From Helicobacter pullorum NCTC 12824 (GTDB lineage: Bacteria; Campylobacterota; Campylobacteria; Campylobacterales; Helicobacteraceae), in NCBI RefSeq assembly GCF_017979475.1, contig NZ_JAERIT010000011.1, forward strand, positions 1-45,471: a DNA stretch of 45,471 bases, given 5' to 3'. Made by a program: the position numbers and the translations under genes. Shown here in pieces: positions 7,602 through 16,363 of this stretch (position 1 is its first letter; each line of letters opens with the position of its first letter). The notes beneath the pieces were generated by a model. It saw nothing but the letters and a program-made list of their open reading frames with translations. It searched no databases and was not told the origin of the DNA.

Positions 7602-8805
7602 CTTGTATTTCACTATTTTGTGTGAGATAAACAATATAAGAATTTTGCGTTACTTTAAAAGGCTCATATTCTGCATAAGTTGCCAAAATAGTATCTAGCT
7701 TGCTTTTATAATCTTTAGCAAAAAACAAAAATTGCTCTTTTTCTTTGCCTTTAAGTTTGGTTGTAGCAATCCTAAGATGTTTTTGGGGATTTAATGCACT
7801 GCCATTGCGATAAAGACCAAAATGCAAATGAGGACCTGTGCTCAATCCAGTGCTACCCACTGTCCCTATTTGTTTGCCTTGTGAAACATAAACCCCCGTG
7901 CGGATTCCTTTATTAATCTTGTGCATATGCCCATAAAGTGTGCGATAACCATTTTCGTGTTGGATAATCACGGTTTTTCCATATCCGCCCTTTGTCCCTG
8001 CGAAAATCACTTTTCCTTGACTAGCTGCTTTGATAGGGGTATGTCTTGGTGCGGCATAATCTGTGCCTAAATGGGGGCGTTTGTATCCTAATATAGGGTG
8101 TTTTCTCCCCATAGAAAAACTAGAGGAAATCCGCTTATAATTAAGCGGAATCATAAAAAGATATTTGTTGAGATTATTTCCTTGTAAGTCATAAAAATGT
8201 CCATCTTCATAACGCACAACATATTTTTGTTCATCGCTTGTTTCTAGGGTAGAAGCTTTGATAAGAGGGCTACCAAAAACCTTGCCTAAGCGATATTTTC
8301 TCTCATAAATAATAGCAAGTTTATCTCCCTTTTTAATTTGTCGTTTAAAATTAATACTGCCTTTGTAAGCTTGTATAAAATCTGAAGCCAAAAGTGTATC
8401 GCCTGTGTATTTGACAATATCATTATAAAGGGAGCTTTCCACAGAAAGTGCTATGGTGCGTTCTTTTTGAAAATAAACAATAGGAATCGCACGCATTCCA
8501 TAACTATCACCTTGTTTATAAATATGGAGTTGTGAATTTTCATCAATAGGAATCAACGCTTGTAGCAAAGTCTCCCCATCATAAAGAGTATAAAAAGTAT
8601 TGCCGCTAATAATCTCATCAGCTAGCTCTTTATCTTCTCTTTCTAAATCATAATAAACATTCAAAGGGATAGAATTTTTTTCAAAAAATGTTAATAATGT
8701 CTGACCATTTTCCCACTTACTTTCTTTAATCTCTGCTGCTTGCAAGCTAGATAACACAAAAACAAAACAACACAAACTTTTTAATAAAAAAATAAAAAAA
8801 TTCAT
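7573..8805 (-). CDS. csd3: M23 peptidoglycan peptidase, Csd3/HdpA type
   Basis: This is a secreted LytM-type zinc peptidase of about 410 residues. In H. pylori, Csd3/HdpA (HP0506) trims and cleaves cross-linked peptidoglycan and sets helical cell shape. A signal peptide covers roughly residues 1-23 (ending LQA). A long N-terminal region with OapA/LysM-like folding and inhibitory role in the family is followed by the M23 domain from about residue 230. Zinc and catalytic residues are visible in HLGTDYAAP, YGHMHK and the HLHFG motif after GLSTGP. I place the start at the ATG at 8805, eight bases after AGGG, rather than the GTG three codons upstream. Symbol given from architecture. Confidence 0.88.
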   Translation of the reverse strand: MNFFIFLLKSLCCFVFVLSSLQAAEIKESKWENGQTLLTFFEKNSIPLNVYYDLEREDKELADEIISGNTFYTLYDGETLLQALIPIDENSQLHIYKQGDSYGMRAIPIVYFQKERTIALSVESSLYNDIVKYTGDTLLASDFIQAYKGSINFKRQIKKGDKLAIIYERKYRLGKVFGSPLIKASTLETSDEQKYVVRYEDGHFYDLQGNNLNKYLFMIPLNYKRISSSFSMGRKHPILGYKRPHLGTDYAAPRHTPIKAASQGKVIFAGTKGGYGKTVIIQHENGYRTLYGHMHKINKGIRTGVYVSQGKQIGTVGSTGLSTGPHLHFGLYRNGSALNPQKHLRIATTKLKGKEKEQFLFFAKDYKSKLDTILATYAEYEPFKVTQNSYIVYLTQNSEIQDDETSKRNN

Positions 8806-8840
8806 TAAAAGCACCCTAATAATTTTGATGATAAATGTAG

Positions 8841-8846
8841 ATTATA
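8841..8846 (-). promoter_or_regulatory. Probable -10 box for the csd3 transcription unit
   Basis: The minus strand reads TTGTGGTATAATCTAC, a perfect TATAAT with an upstream TG-rich extension, 35 bases before the csd3 ATG. It would drive csd3, the Nudix gene, the coiled-coil gene and lpxB. Confidence 0.6.
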
Positions 8847-8911
8847 CCACAATAAAAGCGACTTTTAAAGATACAATACGGCTTTTTACCAAAAATTTTA
8901 GAAAAATCTGC

Positions 8912-8917
8912 TATACT
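8912..8917 (+). promoter_or_regulatory. Possible -10 box upstream of the small membrane protein
   Basis: CTATACTTTT contains TATACT, 78 bases upstream of the small gene at 8995. No sigma-54 site (GG-N10-GC) is visible in this 190-base divergent gap, so ordinary transcription is the simplest reading. The resulting leader would be about 70 bases with no clear structure. Confidence 0.35.
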
Positions 8918-8994
8918 TTTAGTTTAAAAATTAAATTCCATTTAGATTTAAGTGAATATCTCATTAGAAATAAACCTAAATAATAGAGGAAAAA

Positions 8995-9189
8995 ATGAAA
9001 GATTGGTTTGTGCCTTCTATTAGTTTTGGATTGTTTATTTATTTTATGCTTTTTGTGATTTTATATGCAATAAAAATTGGCGGCTCTGATGTTCCATTAT
9101 ACAATACCGATGGATATATAGCTCCACCAAAAACCGATACAGAGAAATTTTTACAAGATATTTCAAAAAGTATTAAAAAAGCACTTTAG
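8995..9189 (+). CDS. Small single-helix membrane protein of unknown function
   Basis: A 64-residue protein with one transmembrane helix at about residues 7-26 (SISFGLFIYFMLFVILYAIK) and a soluble C-terminal tail containing a short Pro-rich hinge (APPKT) and an amphipathic end (FLQDISKSIKKAL). AGAGGA precedes the ATG by a few bases, supporting translation. It sits 52 bases upstream of flgM in the same direction, so a flagellar or regulatory link is possible, but nothing in the sequence proves it. I do not recognise a family. Confidence 0.7.
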   Translation: MKDWFVPSISFGLFIYFMLFVILYAIKIGGSDVPLYNTDGYIAPPKTDTEKFLQDISKSIKKAL

Positions 9190-9195
9190 TTTTTT

Positions 9196-9221
9196 TAAAA
9201 ATAGTCGATTTATGCGATATA
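9196..9221 (+). promoter_or_regulatory. Candidate sigma-28 (FliA) promoter for flgM
   Basis: TAAA at 9196-9199 is separated by 14 bases from GCGATATA at 9214-9221, close to the sigma-28 consensus TAAA-N15-GCCGATAA and to the CGATAT -10 element of Campylobacterota. It lies 21 bases before the flgM ATG. FlgM controlled by its own target sigma factor is the usual feedback arrangement. Confidence 0.55.
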
Positions 9222-9241
9222 AATTTTAAGAAAGGGAAAAT

Positions 9242-9487
9242 ATGATTAGCCATTTAATGAGCAATTCCGCCTTTTCTAGCGCCATTAATCAAGCAAACAA
9301 TAAAAACACCGCACAGATTAATGGGGCTAAAAATGAACAGGTTGAAGAAAAACAAAAAAACTCACAAGTAAAAACAAATGCTTCTTCATCGAGAGTAGAA
9401 GAAATCAAAAATGCCATCAAAAATGGCACTTATCAAATTAATTTAAAGGGGAGTGCAGAGAAATTGGCACAAGAATTGCTTAGATAG
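9242..9487 (+). CDS. flgM: Anti-sigma-28 factor FlgM
   Basis: FlgM binds FliA (sigma-28) and holds back late flagellar genes. The 81-residue protein has the expected low-complexity, disordered N-terminal half rich in Asn, Lys and Ser and the conserved C-terminal sigma-binding part, with RVEEIKNAIKNGTYQIN at residues 50-66 and a final amphipathic helix (AEKLAQELLR). AAGGGAAAAT precedes the ATG. It is followed 29 bases later by a FlgN-like gene and then flgK, the same order as in Campylobacter jejuni as I remember it. Confidence 0.93.
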   Translation: MISHLMSNSAFSSAINQANNKNTAQINGAKNEQVEEKQKNSQVKTNASSSRVEEIKNAIKNGTYQINLKGSAEKLAQELLR

Positions 9488-9516
9488 AAATAATTTCAAA
9501 TTTTAGGAGTTATTCT

Positions 9517-9972
9517 ATGTCTTTGCAATTCTTAAAAGATGCGTTAGAAGATATTAAAGCTTTAATCGCTATTACTGAACAAGATATTTCTGATATCAAA
9601 GTAGCAAATAATGAATCCATTTTTGCAAGAATCCCACAAAAAGAAGAACTTACAAGCTCTTTTATCCGCAAAAAAGAAGCCTATGCAAAAAGTATAGAAG
9701 ATAGACTACGCAAAGAATATCCAAATGCCACACTTGCTGACTTAACTTATGAGGACAAACAAAAGCTTTTGGGAGAAGGTGCGAGTGAATTTACTGCCCA
9801 ACTTCATGACAAACTTGAAGAACTAAAAAAACTAAACTACCGCTTTGGCAAAATGTCTTTGGCAGTTTCTGAATTTTACAATTCACTTTTAAGGAATATT
9901 ATCCCTATTGAACAACAAGGATACAAAAAAAGCTCCTTAAGCAATTCTTCCTTTCTTAAAACCGAAGTATAA
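9517..9972 (+). CDS. FlgN-like flagellar export chaperone
   Basis: The 151-residue all-helical, highly charged protein has the size of FlgN, the cytoplasmic chaperone that holds the hook-junction proteins FlgK and FlgL for export. No strong FlgN motif can be seen by eye; the call rests mainly on the position between flgM and flgK and on predicted helical content (FLKDALEDIKALIAITEQDI at the N terminus, and KLEELKKLNYRFGKMSLAVS near residue 110). AGGAG precedes the ATG. The 16-base gap to flgK suggests one transcript. Confidence 0.72.
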   Translation: MSLQFLKDALEDIKALIAITEQDISDIKVANNESIFARIPQKEELTSSFIRKKEAYAKSIEDRLRKEYPNATLADLTYEDKQKLLGEGASEFTAQLHDKLEELKKLNYRFGKMSLAVSEFYNSLLRNIIPIEQQGYKKSSLSNSSFLKTEV

Positions 9973-9988
9973 ATAGCAAGGAAAAATT

Positions 9989-11818
9989 ATGGGTGGATTA
10001 CTTTCTTCTTTAAACACGCCTTATACCGGATTAACCGGGCATCAAGTAATGGTAGATACAGTAAGCAACAACATTGCTAATGCCAACAATGAATTTTATA
10101 CACGACAAGTAGTAAGAAGTGCAGCACAAACTCCCCTTTTGGTTTCTTCAAACTATGCTATTGGACAAGGGCTTGATACTTTGACTGTAGAGAGGGTGCA
10201 TGATGAATTTACTTTTTCTCGCTACAAAAAAGCAAGTATGGAAAAAACTTATTATGATACAAGTTTTTCCGGGCTTAAAGAAGCTTCCTCTTATTATCCA
10301 GAAGTAGATGGGGTTGGTATTTATAACGATTTGCAAAACTACTTTAATGCTTGGAAAGATTTATCAACCAAAGCTGGTGATTCTGCACAAAAAATCGCAC
10401 TTGCAGAACAAGCCTCTACACTTGCAAATAATATTTCAGCCACAAGAGAACGCTTAGTTAATCTCCAACAACGTCTTAATGATGAACTCAAAGTAGCTGT
10501 TGATGAAGTCAATCGCTTGGGAGAACAAATAGCACAGATTAACAAAAAAATTGCAGAATACGAAAATCAACAACTTAATCAAAAAGCAAATGATTTGCGG
10601 GATTTAAGAGATCAATATGAATTTGAAATTAACAATCTCATTGGTTGTGATGTTTTCAAAGAAGGACTTAAAGGAAGTGCGTGCGTAGATGAAAACATTG
10701 CTGATTTTGAAGAAGGATACACCCTCACTATTGGTGGAAAATCTATTGTAGATGGCACTTCATTTCACCCGCTTACTCTTGATAATTCCCAAAATGAAAG
10801 TGGAATTTATTCTATTAAATACCTAAGAAGCGACCACAAAGAATTCAATCTCACAAATTCACTCACCGATGGAAAAGTAGGTGCAATTTTAGATTTAATT
10901 CGCACAGAAGATGTCTTAACCTGCAATGGAACTTTAGGCAAACTACAAGTCTATATCAATGACTTAGATACCTTTGCTAATGGCTTAATTGAAGCTACTA
11001 ATAATATTTATGCACAAAGCTCTCAATTAGAAGCAAGAAGTGATGTTTTAAATATCAATATCCAAGATGCACTCACAACAAGTGGCTACAATATCAACAA
11101 TGGCAGCTTTAAAGTGGTTATGTATAATAAACAAGGCGAAGAGATAGGCACAAGAACAGTCAATATTGATGGGCTAACTAATATGCAAAGTATCCTAGAC
11201 CAACTAAATGCCAATGTTGATGACAACGGCGATGCAAATGCAAGTAATGACTTTGATGATAGGTTTGTAGCAACTTTCAACAATGATACAAAAACCTTTG
11301 CTATTACCTCTAAGAATCCTGCCGAAGAGATTTACATTTCTATCCAAGATAATGGGACAAATTTCGCTGGAGCATTTGGGGTGAATCGATTCTTTGATGG
11401 CAATGATGCAAGCAATATTCAACTTGCACAATCTTACAAAAATGATCCAACCTTAATCCACGCATATAGAGAAGCAGTAGATGGCAATTTTGAAGTGGCA
11501 AATATGATGCAACAACTTCAATATAACAAAATCACTTTTACTGATTCTGAAGGCAATATACAAAATGAAACTATTAGTGGATATTTCCGCTTTATTGCTA
11601 GCAAAGTCGCCTCACAAACAGAAAGCACTCAAATCACACAAGAAACTAAAGAAGCAGTATATGTCTCTATCAAACAAGAATACAAAGCAATTTCAGAGGT
11701 TTCAGTAGATGATGAATTGGTCAATCTCATTAAATACCAAAGTGGTTATAGTGCTAATGCCAAAATGGTCTCTACAATCGATGAAATGCTAAATACACTA
11801 CTTGGAATCAAAAGCTAG
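9989..11818 (+). CDS. flgK: Flagellar hook-associated protein 1
   Basis: FlgK forms the first junction ring between the hook and filament and is exported by the flagellar type III apparatus. The 609-residue protein begins with the classical axial N-terminal segment (SLNTPYTGLTGHQVMVDTVS, then NNIANANNEFYTRQ) and ends with the matching coiled C-terminal segment (DDELVNLIKYQSGYSANAKM, then DEMLNTLLG). The variable middle carries the exposed domains. AAGGA lies seven bases before the ATG. Its last four bases overlap the tail of the convergent TIGR02757 gene. Confidence 0.96.
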   Translation: MGGLLSSLNTPYTGLTGHQVMVDTVSNNIANANNEFYTRQVVRSAAQTPLLVSSNYAIGQGLDTLTVERVHDEFTFSRYKKASMEKTYYDTSFSGLKEASSYYPEVDGVGIYNDLQNYFNAWKDLSTKAGDSAQKIALAEQASTLANNISATRERLVNLQQRLNDELKVAVDEVNRLGEQIAQINKKIAEYENQQLNQKANDLRDLRDQYEFEINNLIGCDVFKEGLKGSACVDENIADFEEGYTLTIGGKSIVDGTSFHPLTLDNSQNESGIYSIKYLRSDHKEFNLTNSLTDGKVGAILDLIRTEDVLTCNGTLGKLQVYINDLDTFANGLIEATNNIYAQSSQLEARSDVLNINIQDALTTSGYNINNGSFKVVMYNKQGEEIGTRTVNIDGLTNMQSILDQLNANVDDNGDANASNDFDDRFVATFNNDTKTFAITSKNPAEEIYISIQDNGTNFAGAFGVNRFFDGNDASNIQLAQSYKNDPTLIHAYREAVDGNFEVANMMQQLQYNKITFTDSEGNIQNETISGYFRFIASKVASQTESTQITQETKEAVYVSIKQEYKAISEVSVDDELVNLIKYQSGYSANAKMVSTIDEMLNTLLGIKS

Positions 11819-12564
11819 ATGAGTCCTAATTGCCCTATCCTATAAAGCGCAAAATCATACTTGATAGGGTCTTTTGGATTTAATCCCCTCAAAAACTCGC
11901 TTGCCTCTAAAGCAGCTTTTAAATCATAACTTTTTCTTTTTAAGATTCCCAATCTTTGGCATACCCTAAAAGTGTGAGTATCTAATGGCAAAATCAAATC
12001 ACTCGTTCTAATCCCTTCCCACATTCCCAAATCCACAGAATCTTTTCTAACCATCCAACGCAAAAACATATTCCACCGCTTCAAAGGGGAATTGCTTTGA
12101 GGTTTGCCAATTAAAAACTCCAAACCCGAAGTTGTTCTACTAAGTTTTTGGTATAACAAATATTGCAAAGATTCAATGCCTTTTAAGAGAGAATCTTTTT
12201 TGTAATGCTTATAAAAAATCCCATAAAGAGATTCAACCTCCAAAAGCACTTCAAAAAAATCTTGTATCTCATCTCTTGTTTGGAAACGATAGGGCTTAAG
12301 TGTGCATTGAGTAAATTGCGATTCTTGAAGACAATCTAGTTTGCAAGCTTCTAAAAACCTCACAATCGCCCTTGCATTGCCATAAGCAAATAAAGCACAA
12401 AAAAGTGCGACTTTTTCATTCTTAAATTTTCTTGCAATGCCTAATGGGTCGGGATAGTCAATAGAAATAGCATGGTAATGGTTAAAGGCTTCATATTGCT
12501 CTTCTAAAAGATGATAGAGAAACTTTTTAGAAAGACTTTTGGGCAGTTTGATGGGTGAGTGCAT
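11815..12564 (-). CDS. TIGR02757 / DUF2400 family protein
   Basis: The family is conserved in Campylobacterota and Bacteroidota but its biochemical role is unknown to me. The 249-residue protein has the family blocks AIVRFLEACK, FLRWMVRKDSVDLGMWEGI near residue 165 and the LILPLDTHTFRVCQRLGILK motif near residue 190, which resembles the end of helix-hairpin-helix DNA glycosylases. The reading frame extends to a TTG at 12573, but the ATG at 12564, five bases after the stop of the outer-membrane gene, is a better start by reinitiation. Its stop overlaps the flgK stop on the other strand. Confidence 0.85.
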   Translation of the reverse strand: MHSPIKLPKSLSKKFLYHLLEEQYEAFNHYHAISIDYPDPLGIARKFKNEKVALFCALFAYGNARAIVRFLEACKLDCLQESQFTQCTLKPYRFQTRDEIQDFFEVLLEVESLYGIFYKHYKKDSLLKGIESLQYLLYQKLSRTTSGLEFLIGKPQSNSPLKRWNMFLRWMVRKDSVDLGMWEGIRTSDLILPLDTHTFRVCQRLGILKRKSYDLKAALEASEFLRGLNPKDPIKYDFALYRIGQLGLI

Positions 12565-12569
12565 TTTTA

Positions 12570-13244
12570 TCAAAAAAGGAAATTATAACCAAAGAAAAAT
12601 CCTGTATTAGAAGTTTCACTCAAATCCAAATTTGTGCCTGTTGGTGTATCATTGATAATAACGCTGCTACTTTCATCGCCAAAATCTAATCGCCTTGATT
12701 GAATGCCAAATTCTAATTCACCAAACCTCGTTTCATAAATCGCCCCAGCTTTTACTCCATAAGTTAGCCCGGTATAATCCAATTTTCCCATCGCACTATC
12801 ATTGATGACAAAACTTCCAGAATCAAAGCTACCAAACGCAATTCCAGCATTTACGCCAAGCAAAAGACGCCATTTTTGGGTGTTTGGTATTCTTGGAGTG
12901 AAGGCATACCCCAAAGTCAAACTACGATAAGAAAAGCCATTTTTCTTTAAAGTATTTTCAAAATTTACAAGGATTCTATGATTTTGACTTAATAAATATC
13001 CCATTTGCAAACCAAAACCAAATGGCTTTTCACTCAAATCGTGATTTTGTGAGGCAAAACCTGAAATATTCAAATTAGCATCTGATTCTACTTTATTAAA
13101 AGTCCCATACACCCCAAGCAAACGATTGCGTCGCTCTTCATAAAGTGGATGATAAGAAGCTTGCGGGGAAGAAGCTGTATTTTGATAGGCTTCATAACCA
13201 AAAAATAGATTAACAAACAATGCCAAAAAAAATACAATTTTCAT
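12570..13244 (-). CDS. Outer-membrane beta-barrel protein
   Basis: A 224-residue secreted protein with a signal peptide at about residues 1-17 (IVFFLALFVNLFFGYEA) and a mature part of alternating beta-strand segments ending in aromatic residues, with C-terminal Phe (FGYNFLF), the typical last-strand signature read by the BAM complex. Repeated patterns such as RILVNFENTLK, YRSLTLGYAFTPR and RLLLGVNAGIAFGS fit an eight-strand barrel. It looks like one of the numerous small Helicobacter outer-membrane proteins; no adhesin-specific motif is visible. GGGGG lies close upstream; a GTG one codon before the chosen ATG is also possible. Confidence 0.8.
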   Translation of the reverse strand: MKIVFFLALFVNLFFGYEAYQNTASSPQASYHPLYEERRNRLLGVYGTFNKVESDANLNISGFASQNHDLSEKPFGFGLQMGYLLSQNHRILVNFENTLKKNGFSYRSLTLGYAFTPRIPNTQKWRLLLGVNAGIAFGSFDSGSFVINDSAMGKLDYTGLTYGVKAGAIYETRFGELEFGIQSRRLDFGDESSSVIINDTPTGTNLDLSETSNTGFFFGYNFLF

Positions 13245-13301
13245 CACTTTATCCCCCTTTTAATTTTTAAAACCTCTAGCAAAAATGATTCCAAAATATC
13301 C

Positions 13302-14504
13302 TCACTCTACAATATCCAATTTTCTCGCTACAAAACCAAGTGTAATACCCTGCAAAAGCACAGAAATAAACACCATAAAAAACACCATATTAAAAATCAT
13401 ATGAGAATTTGTTAGTTTATACGCATAAGGATAAGTTGCCAAAATAATAGGCACCGCCCCTCTCAAACCAACCCATGAAATAAAAGCTTTTTCTTTGAAA
13501 TTATATCTACTCTTAACCAATGAAGCAAATACGCTAATAGGACGAGCAATAAATATCAATACAAAAGAAAGTATCAAAGCCTGTATTGCAACACTAGGAA
13601 GCTCTGATGGAAAAACAAGCAATCCTAATACTAAAAACACAATAATCTGCATCATCCAAGCAATGGCATCATGGAATGAAATGATATGTGCTTTATTAGG
13701 GAAGGCAAATTTGTTTGTAACAATTCCAGCAATATAAATGCTTAAATAGCCATTCCCATTTAAAAGCGAAGAAAGTCCAAAAATCATAAAAAGCCATGCC
13801 ACACTAATAAGAGGATAAAGCCCAGCTTGAGAAATATTAATGTATTGACAAATTTTAGGGAAAAGATACCCACAAATAATTCCAAGCAAACCTCCAATTG
13901 CAAATTGCATGATAAAATACAACAACCACTCACTCATTGAATTTGCCTCTGGCATAGTAATAAGCTGCAAAACAACAATGGTTAAGAAAATCGCCATAGG
14001 ATCATTACTTCCAGATTCTAATTCCAAAAGCGGTCGAATATTATTTTTTAATTTAATTTTTTGAGAACGCAAAATCATAAAAACCGCTGCTGCATCGGTA
14101 GAAGAAACAACAGAGCCCAAAAGCAAAGATTCCAAAAAAGTAAAATCCAAAATCACATAAATAAAACACGCCATCACAAATGCAGTGATTAAAACTCCAA
14201 TAGTTGCAAGCACGAACCCCTGTAATGCTACTGGCTTAACCTCTTCCCAAAAAGTATCCAAACCTCCACTATATAAAATAAAAATCAAAGCCATAGTGCC
14301 GATTGCTTGAGTTAATAATGCGTTATCAAATTCGATTCCACCAATCCCTTCACTTCCTAGAAGCATTCCAATCCCAAGAAATATAAGCAATAAAGGAATT
14401 CCAATTTTTTCTGAAATTTTACTTGCATAAACACTAATAAATAAGATTACTCCGATAATAACAATGTAGAAATTAAAATTTGCAACGATTTGGGCAATTG
14501 TCAT
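13302..14504 (-). CDS. CPA1-family cation:proton antiporter (NhaP/CvrA-like)
   Basis: A 400-residue integral membrane protein with about 12 hydrophobic helices. Family blocks are the N-terminal LLLIFLGIGMLLGSEGIGGI, SGGLDTFWEEVKP near residue 80, GSVVSSTDAAAVF near residue 130, the ELESGSNDPMAIFLT ion-translocation motif near residue 161 (paired Asp region) and WVGLRGAVPIILATYP near residue 340. It stops after the membrane core: the cytoplasmic TrkA_C/CorC-like regulatory domains found on the roughly 500-570-residue K+/H+ antiporters NhaP2/CvrA are absent. It lies 17 bases after recR. Whether it moves Na+ or K+ cannot be told from the sequence. Confidence 0.88.
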   Translation of the reverse strand: MTIAQIVANFNFYIVIIGVILFISVYASKISEKIGIPLLLIFLGIGMLLGSEGIGGIEFDNALLTQAIGTMALIFILYSGGLDTFWEEVKPVALQGFVLATIGVLITAFVMACFIYVILDFTFLESLLLGSVVSSTDAAAVFMILRSQKIKLKNNIRPLLELESGSNDPMAIFLTIVVLQLITMPEANSMSEWLLYFIMQFAIGGLLGIICGYLFPKICQYINISQAGLYPLISVAWLFMIFGLSSLLNGNGYLSIYIAGIVTNKFAFPNKAHIISFHDAIAWMMQIIVFLVLGLLVFPSELPSVAIQALILSFVLIFIARPISVFASLVKSRYNFKEKAFISWVGLRGAVPIILATYPYAYKLTNSHMIFNMVFFMVFISVLLQGITLGFVARKLDIVE

Positions 14505-14520
14505 TCCATATTCCTTGAGA

Positions 14521-15093
14521 TTAAATTTTTACACGCGACTGCAAAGCTCGTATAATAGAAAGCTGGTCGATATTTTCTAAACTCACTCCTGTTGGCACTC
14601 CCTGTGCAATTTTGGTAAATTGCAAATCCAAATGGCTAAGTTTATCCTCCAAATATAGCATCAAACTATCACTACTCAAAGAAGGACTTAATGCAAAAAT
14701 AATTTCCCTAATATTATTTTTGATGATTTTCCTTTCTAACGCTTTCATATCCAAAGTTTCTAAGGAAGTAATCACGAAATATTTACCATTAAACTCTCCG
14801 CTTTCTTCAAGCAAAAAAATCTCTTTGGGGCTTGCGATAATGCAAAGCTCACCATTATTTCGCATAGAATTAGAACAAATCTCACAAATTGGCTCTTTGC
14901 TAATCCCAAAGCATTCTTCACAAATCCGCAATTCTTGCATACAAGATTCAATATTGTGAGCAATTTGCAAGGCACTTAATTTATCTTCAAAAGCCAAAAA
15001 ATAAGCAAGACGCATAGCAGATTTTTTTCCGATGCTTGGAAGCTTTTCTAAAGATTCTACAAGTTTTGCAAAACTTTCTGGAATAGATTTCAT
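14521..15093 (-). CDS. recR: Recombination mediator RecR
   Basis: RecR acts with RecO (and RecF) to load RecA on gapped single-stranded DNA. The 190-residue protein has the helix-hairpin-helix start (LEKLPSIGKKSAMRLAYFL), the four-cysteine zinc finger at about residues 56-71 (CEECFGISKEPICEIC), a Toprim domain beginning GELCIIASPKEIFLLEESG, and the C-terminal Walker-like end (IAQGVPTGVSLENID). The protein is slightly shorter than the ~200 residues of E. coli RecR. It is divergent from dnaJ, 137 bases away. Confidence 0.95.
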   Translation of the reverse strand: MKSIPESFAKLVESLEKLPSIGKKSAMRLAYFLAFEDKLSALQIAHNIESCMQELRICEECFGISKEPICEICSNSMRNNGELCIIASPKEIFLLEESGEFNGKYFVITSLETLDMKALERKIIKNNIREIIFALSPSLSSDSLMLYLEDKLSHLDLQFTKIAQGVPTGVSLENIDQLSIIRALQSRVKI

Positions 15094-15168
15094 TAAAATG
15101 CCTTGGATTTTATTTGGATATTTTTACAAACTGCTTTTAGTTGATTCTATCTAAGGATTATTTAATAA

Positions 15169-15194
15169 CTAATAAAAGTATTATTAGATACAAT
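15169..15194 (+). promoter_or_regulatory. dnaJ promoter with a palindromic operator-like site
   Basis: TACAAT at 15189-15194 is a good -10 box 36 bases before the dnaJ TTG. Immediately upstream, CTAATAA (15169-15175) and TTATTAG (15181-15187) form a perfect 7-5-7 inverted repeat covering the -35 region. This looks like a repressor operator. It does not match CIRCE (TTAGCACTC-N9-GAGTGCTAA), and I cannot assign it to HspR by eye. Confidence 0.45.
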
Positions 15195-15230
15195 AAAGAT
15201 AAAAAAACAATCAATTTATAGGAGCTTTTT

Positions 15231-16340
15231 TTGGAAGAATTTGACTATTATGAAATATTAGAATTACAACGCAATGCAAGTGGAGATGAAATCAAAAAAG
15301 CCTACCGCAAAATGGCTTTAAAATATCACCCAGATAGGAATCCAGACGACAAAGAAGCAGAAGAAATGTTTAAAAAAGTCAATGAAGCCTATCAAATTTT
15401 AAGCGACAAAGAAAAACGACAAATCTATGATACTTATGGCAAAAAAGGCTTAGAGAGTAGCGGCTTTGGGTTTGGTGATATGGAAGGTAGCATTTTTGAT
15501 ATTTTTAATTCTGTTTTTGGTGGAGGATTTGGCGGATTTGGACAAAGAACCAAAAAGAATGAAAAATATTCGCGTGATTTGGGCATAGAAGTAGAATTGA
15601 CTTTCCAAGAAGCTGTATTTGGCTGCAAAAAAGAAATAGAAATTATTTATAAAAAATCTTGTGAATCTTGCAAAGGAACGGGAGCTAAGGAAGGCAAAGT
15701 AACTACTTGTAGTGCCTGCAAAGGAAGTGGAAGAGAAACTTTCTCACAAGGCTTTATGACTTTTGCACAAACTTGCTCTAAATGCCATGGTAGCGGACAA
15801 ATGATAGCAGAAAACTGCGATAAATGCCACGGCAAGGGCTACAAAGAGGAAAAAGAAAAGTTTGAAGTAAATATCCCTGAAGGTGTAGATAGCCACAATC
15901 AAATTCGCGTAGCAAAACATGGAAATATTATGCCCGATGGAACAAGGGGAGATTTATACATTGAAATCTTTGTGCAAGAAGATGAACATTTTATTCGCCA
16001 TCACAATGATATTTACCTAGAAATTCCTGTATTTTTCACGCTTGTAATGCTTGGAGGAACAATCAAGATTCCAGCCCTTACAAAAGAATTAGAGCTAAAA
16101 ATTCCAATAGGTGTCAAAGATAAACAACAATTTGTTTTTCATGGTGAAGGTGTAAAAAGTGTCAATGGCAACAAAAGAGGCAATTTCATCGCTGTTGTTA
16201 ATATCACCTATCCAACCAAACTTGATGAAAAACAAAAAATACTTCTTAATCAACTACACGAATCTTTTGGGTATGAAGAGGCAAAACCCATTAATTGCCT
16301 AGAAGGATTAGTAGATAAAATCAAAAATTGGTTCAAATAA
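15231..16340 (+). CDS. dnaJ: Chaperone protein DnaJ
   Basis: DnaJ is the Hsp40 co-chaperone that delivers unfolded proteins to DnaK and stimulates its ATPase. The start is TTG, seven bases after AGGAG. The 369-residue protein is a type I J protein: J domain at residues 1-70 with HPD in KYHPDRNP, a Gly/Phe-rich stretch ([10 protein letters not shown]), four zinc-binding CxxCxGxG repeats ([32 protein letters not shown]) at about residues 143-206, then the two client-binding barrels. dnaK and grpE are not adjacent. Confidence 0.97.
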   Translation: MEEFDYYEILELQRNASGDEIKKAYRKMALKYHPDRNPDDKEAEEMFKKVNEAYQILSDKEKRQIYDTYGKKGLESSGFGFGDMEGSIFDIFNSVFGGGFGGFGQRTKKNEKYSRDLGIEVELTFQEAVFGCKKEIEIIYKKSCESCKGTGAKEGKVTTCSACKGSGRETFSQGFMTFAQTCSKCHGSGQMIAENCDKCHGKGYKEEKEKFEVNIPEGVDSHNQIRVAKHGNIMPDGTRGDLYIEIFVQEDEHFIRHHNDIYLEIPVFFTLVMLGGTIKIPALTKELELKIPIGVKDKQQFVFHGEGVKSVNGNKRGNFIAVVNITYPTKLDEKQKILLNQLHESFGYEEAKPINCLEGLVDKIKNWFK

Positions 16341-16363
16341 TCCAAAAATAGGGGGAAATTGAT

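Noticed and set aside
8815-8994. Sigma-54 promoter for the small gene before flgM
   Set aside because: No GG-N10-GC pair with TGGCAC/TTGC context was found in the gap.
15161-15194. CIRCE element controlling dnaJ
   Set aside because: The inverted repeat present does not match TTAGCACTC-N9-GAGTGCTAA.
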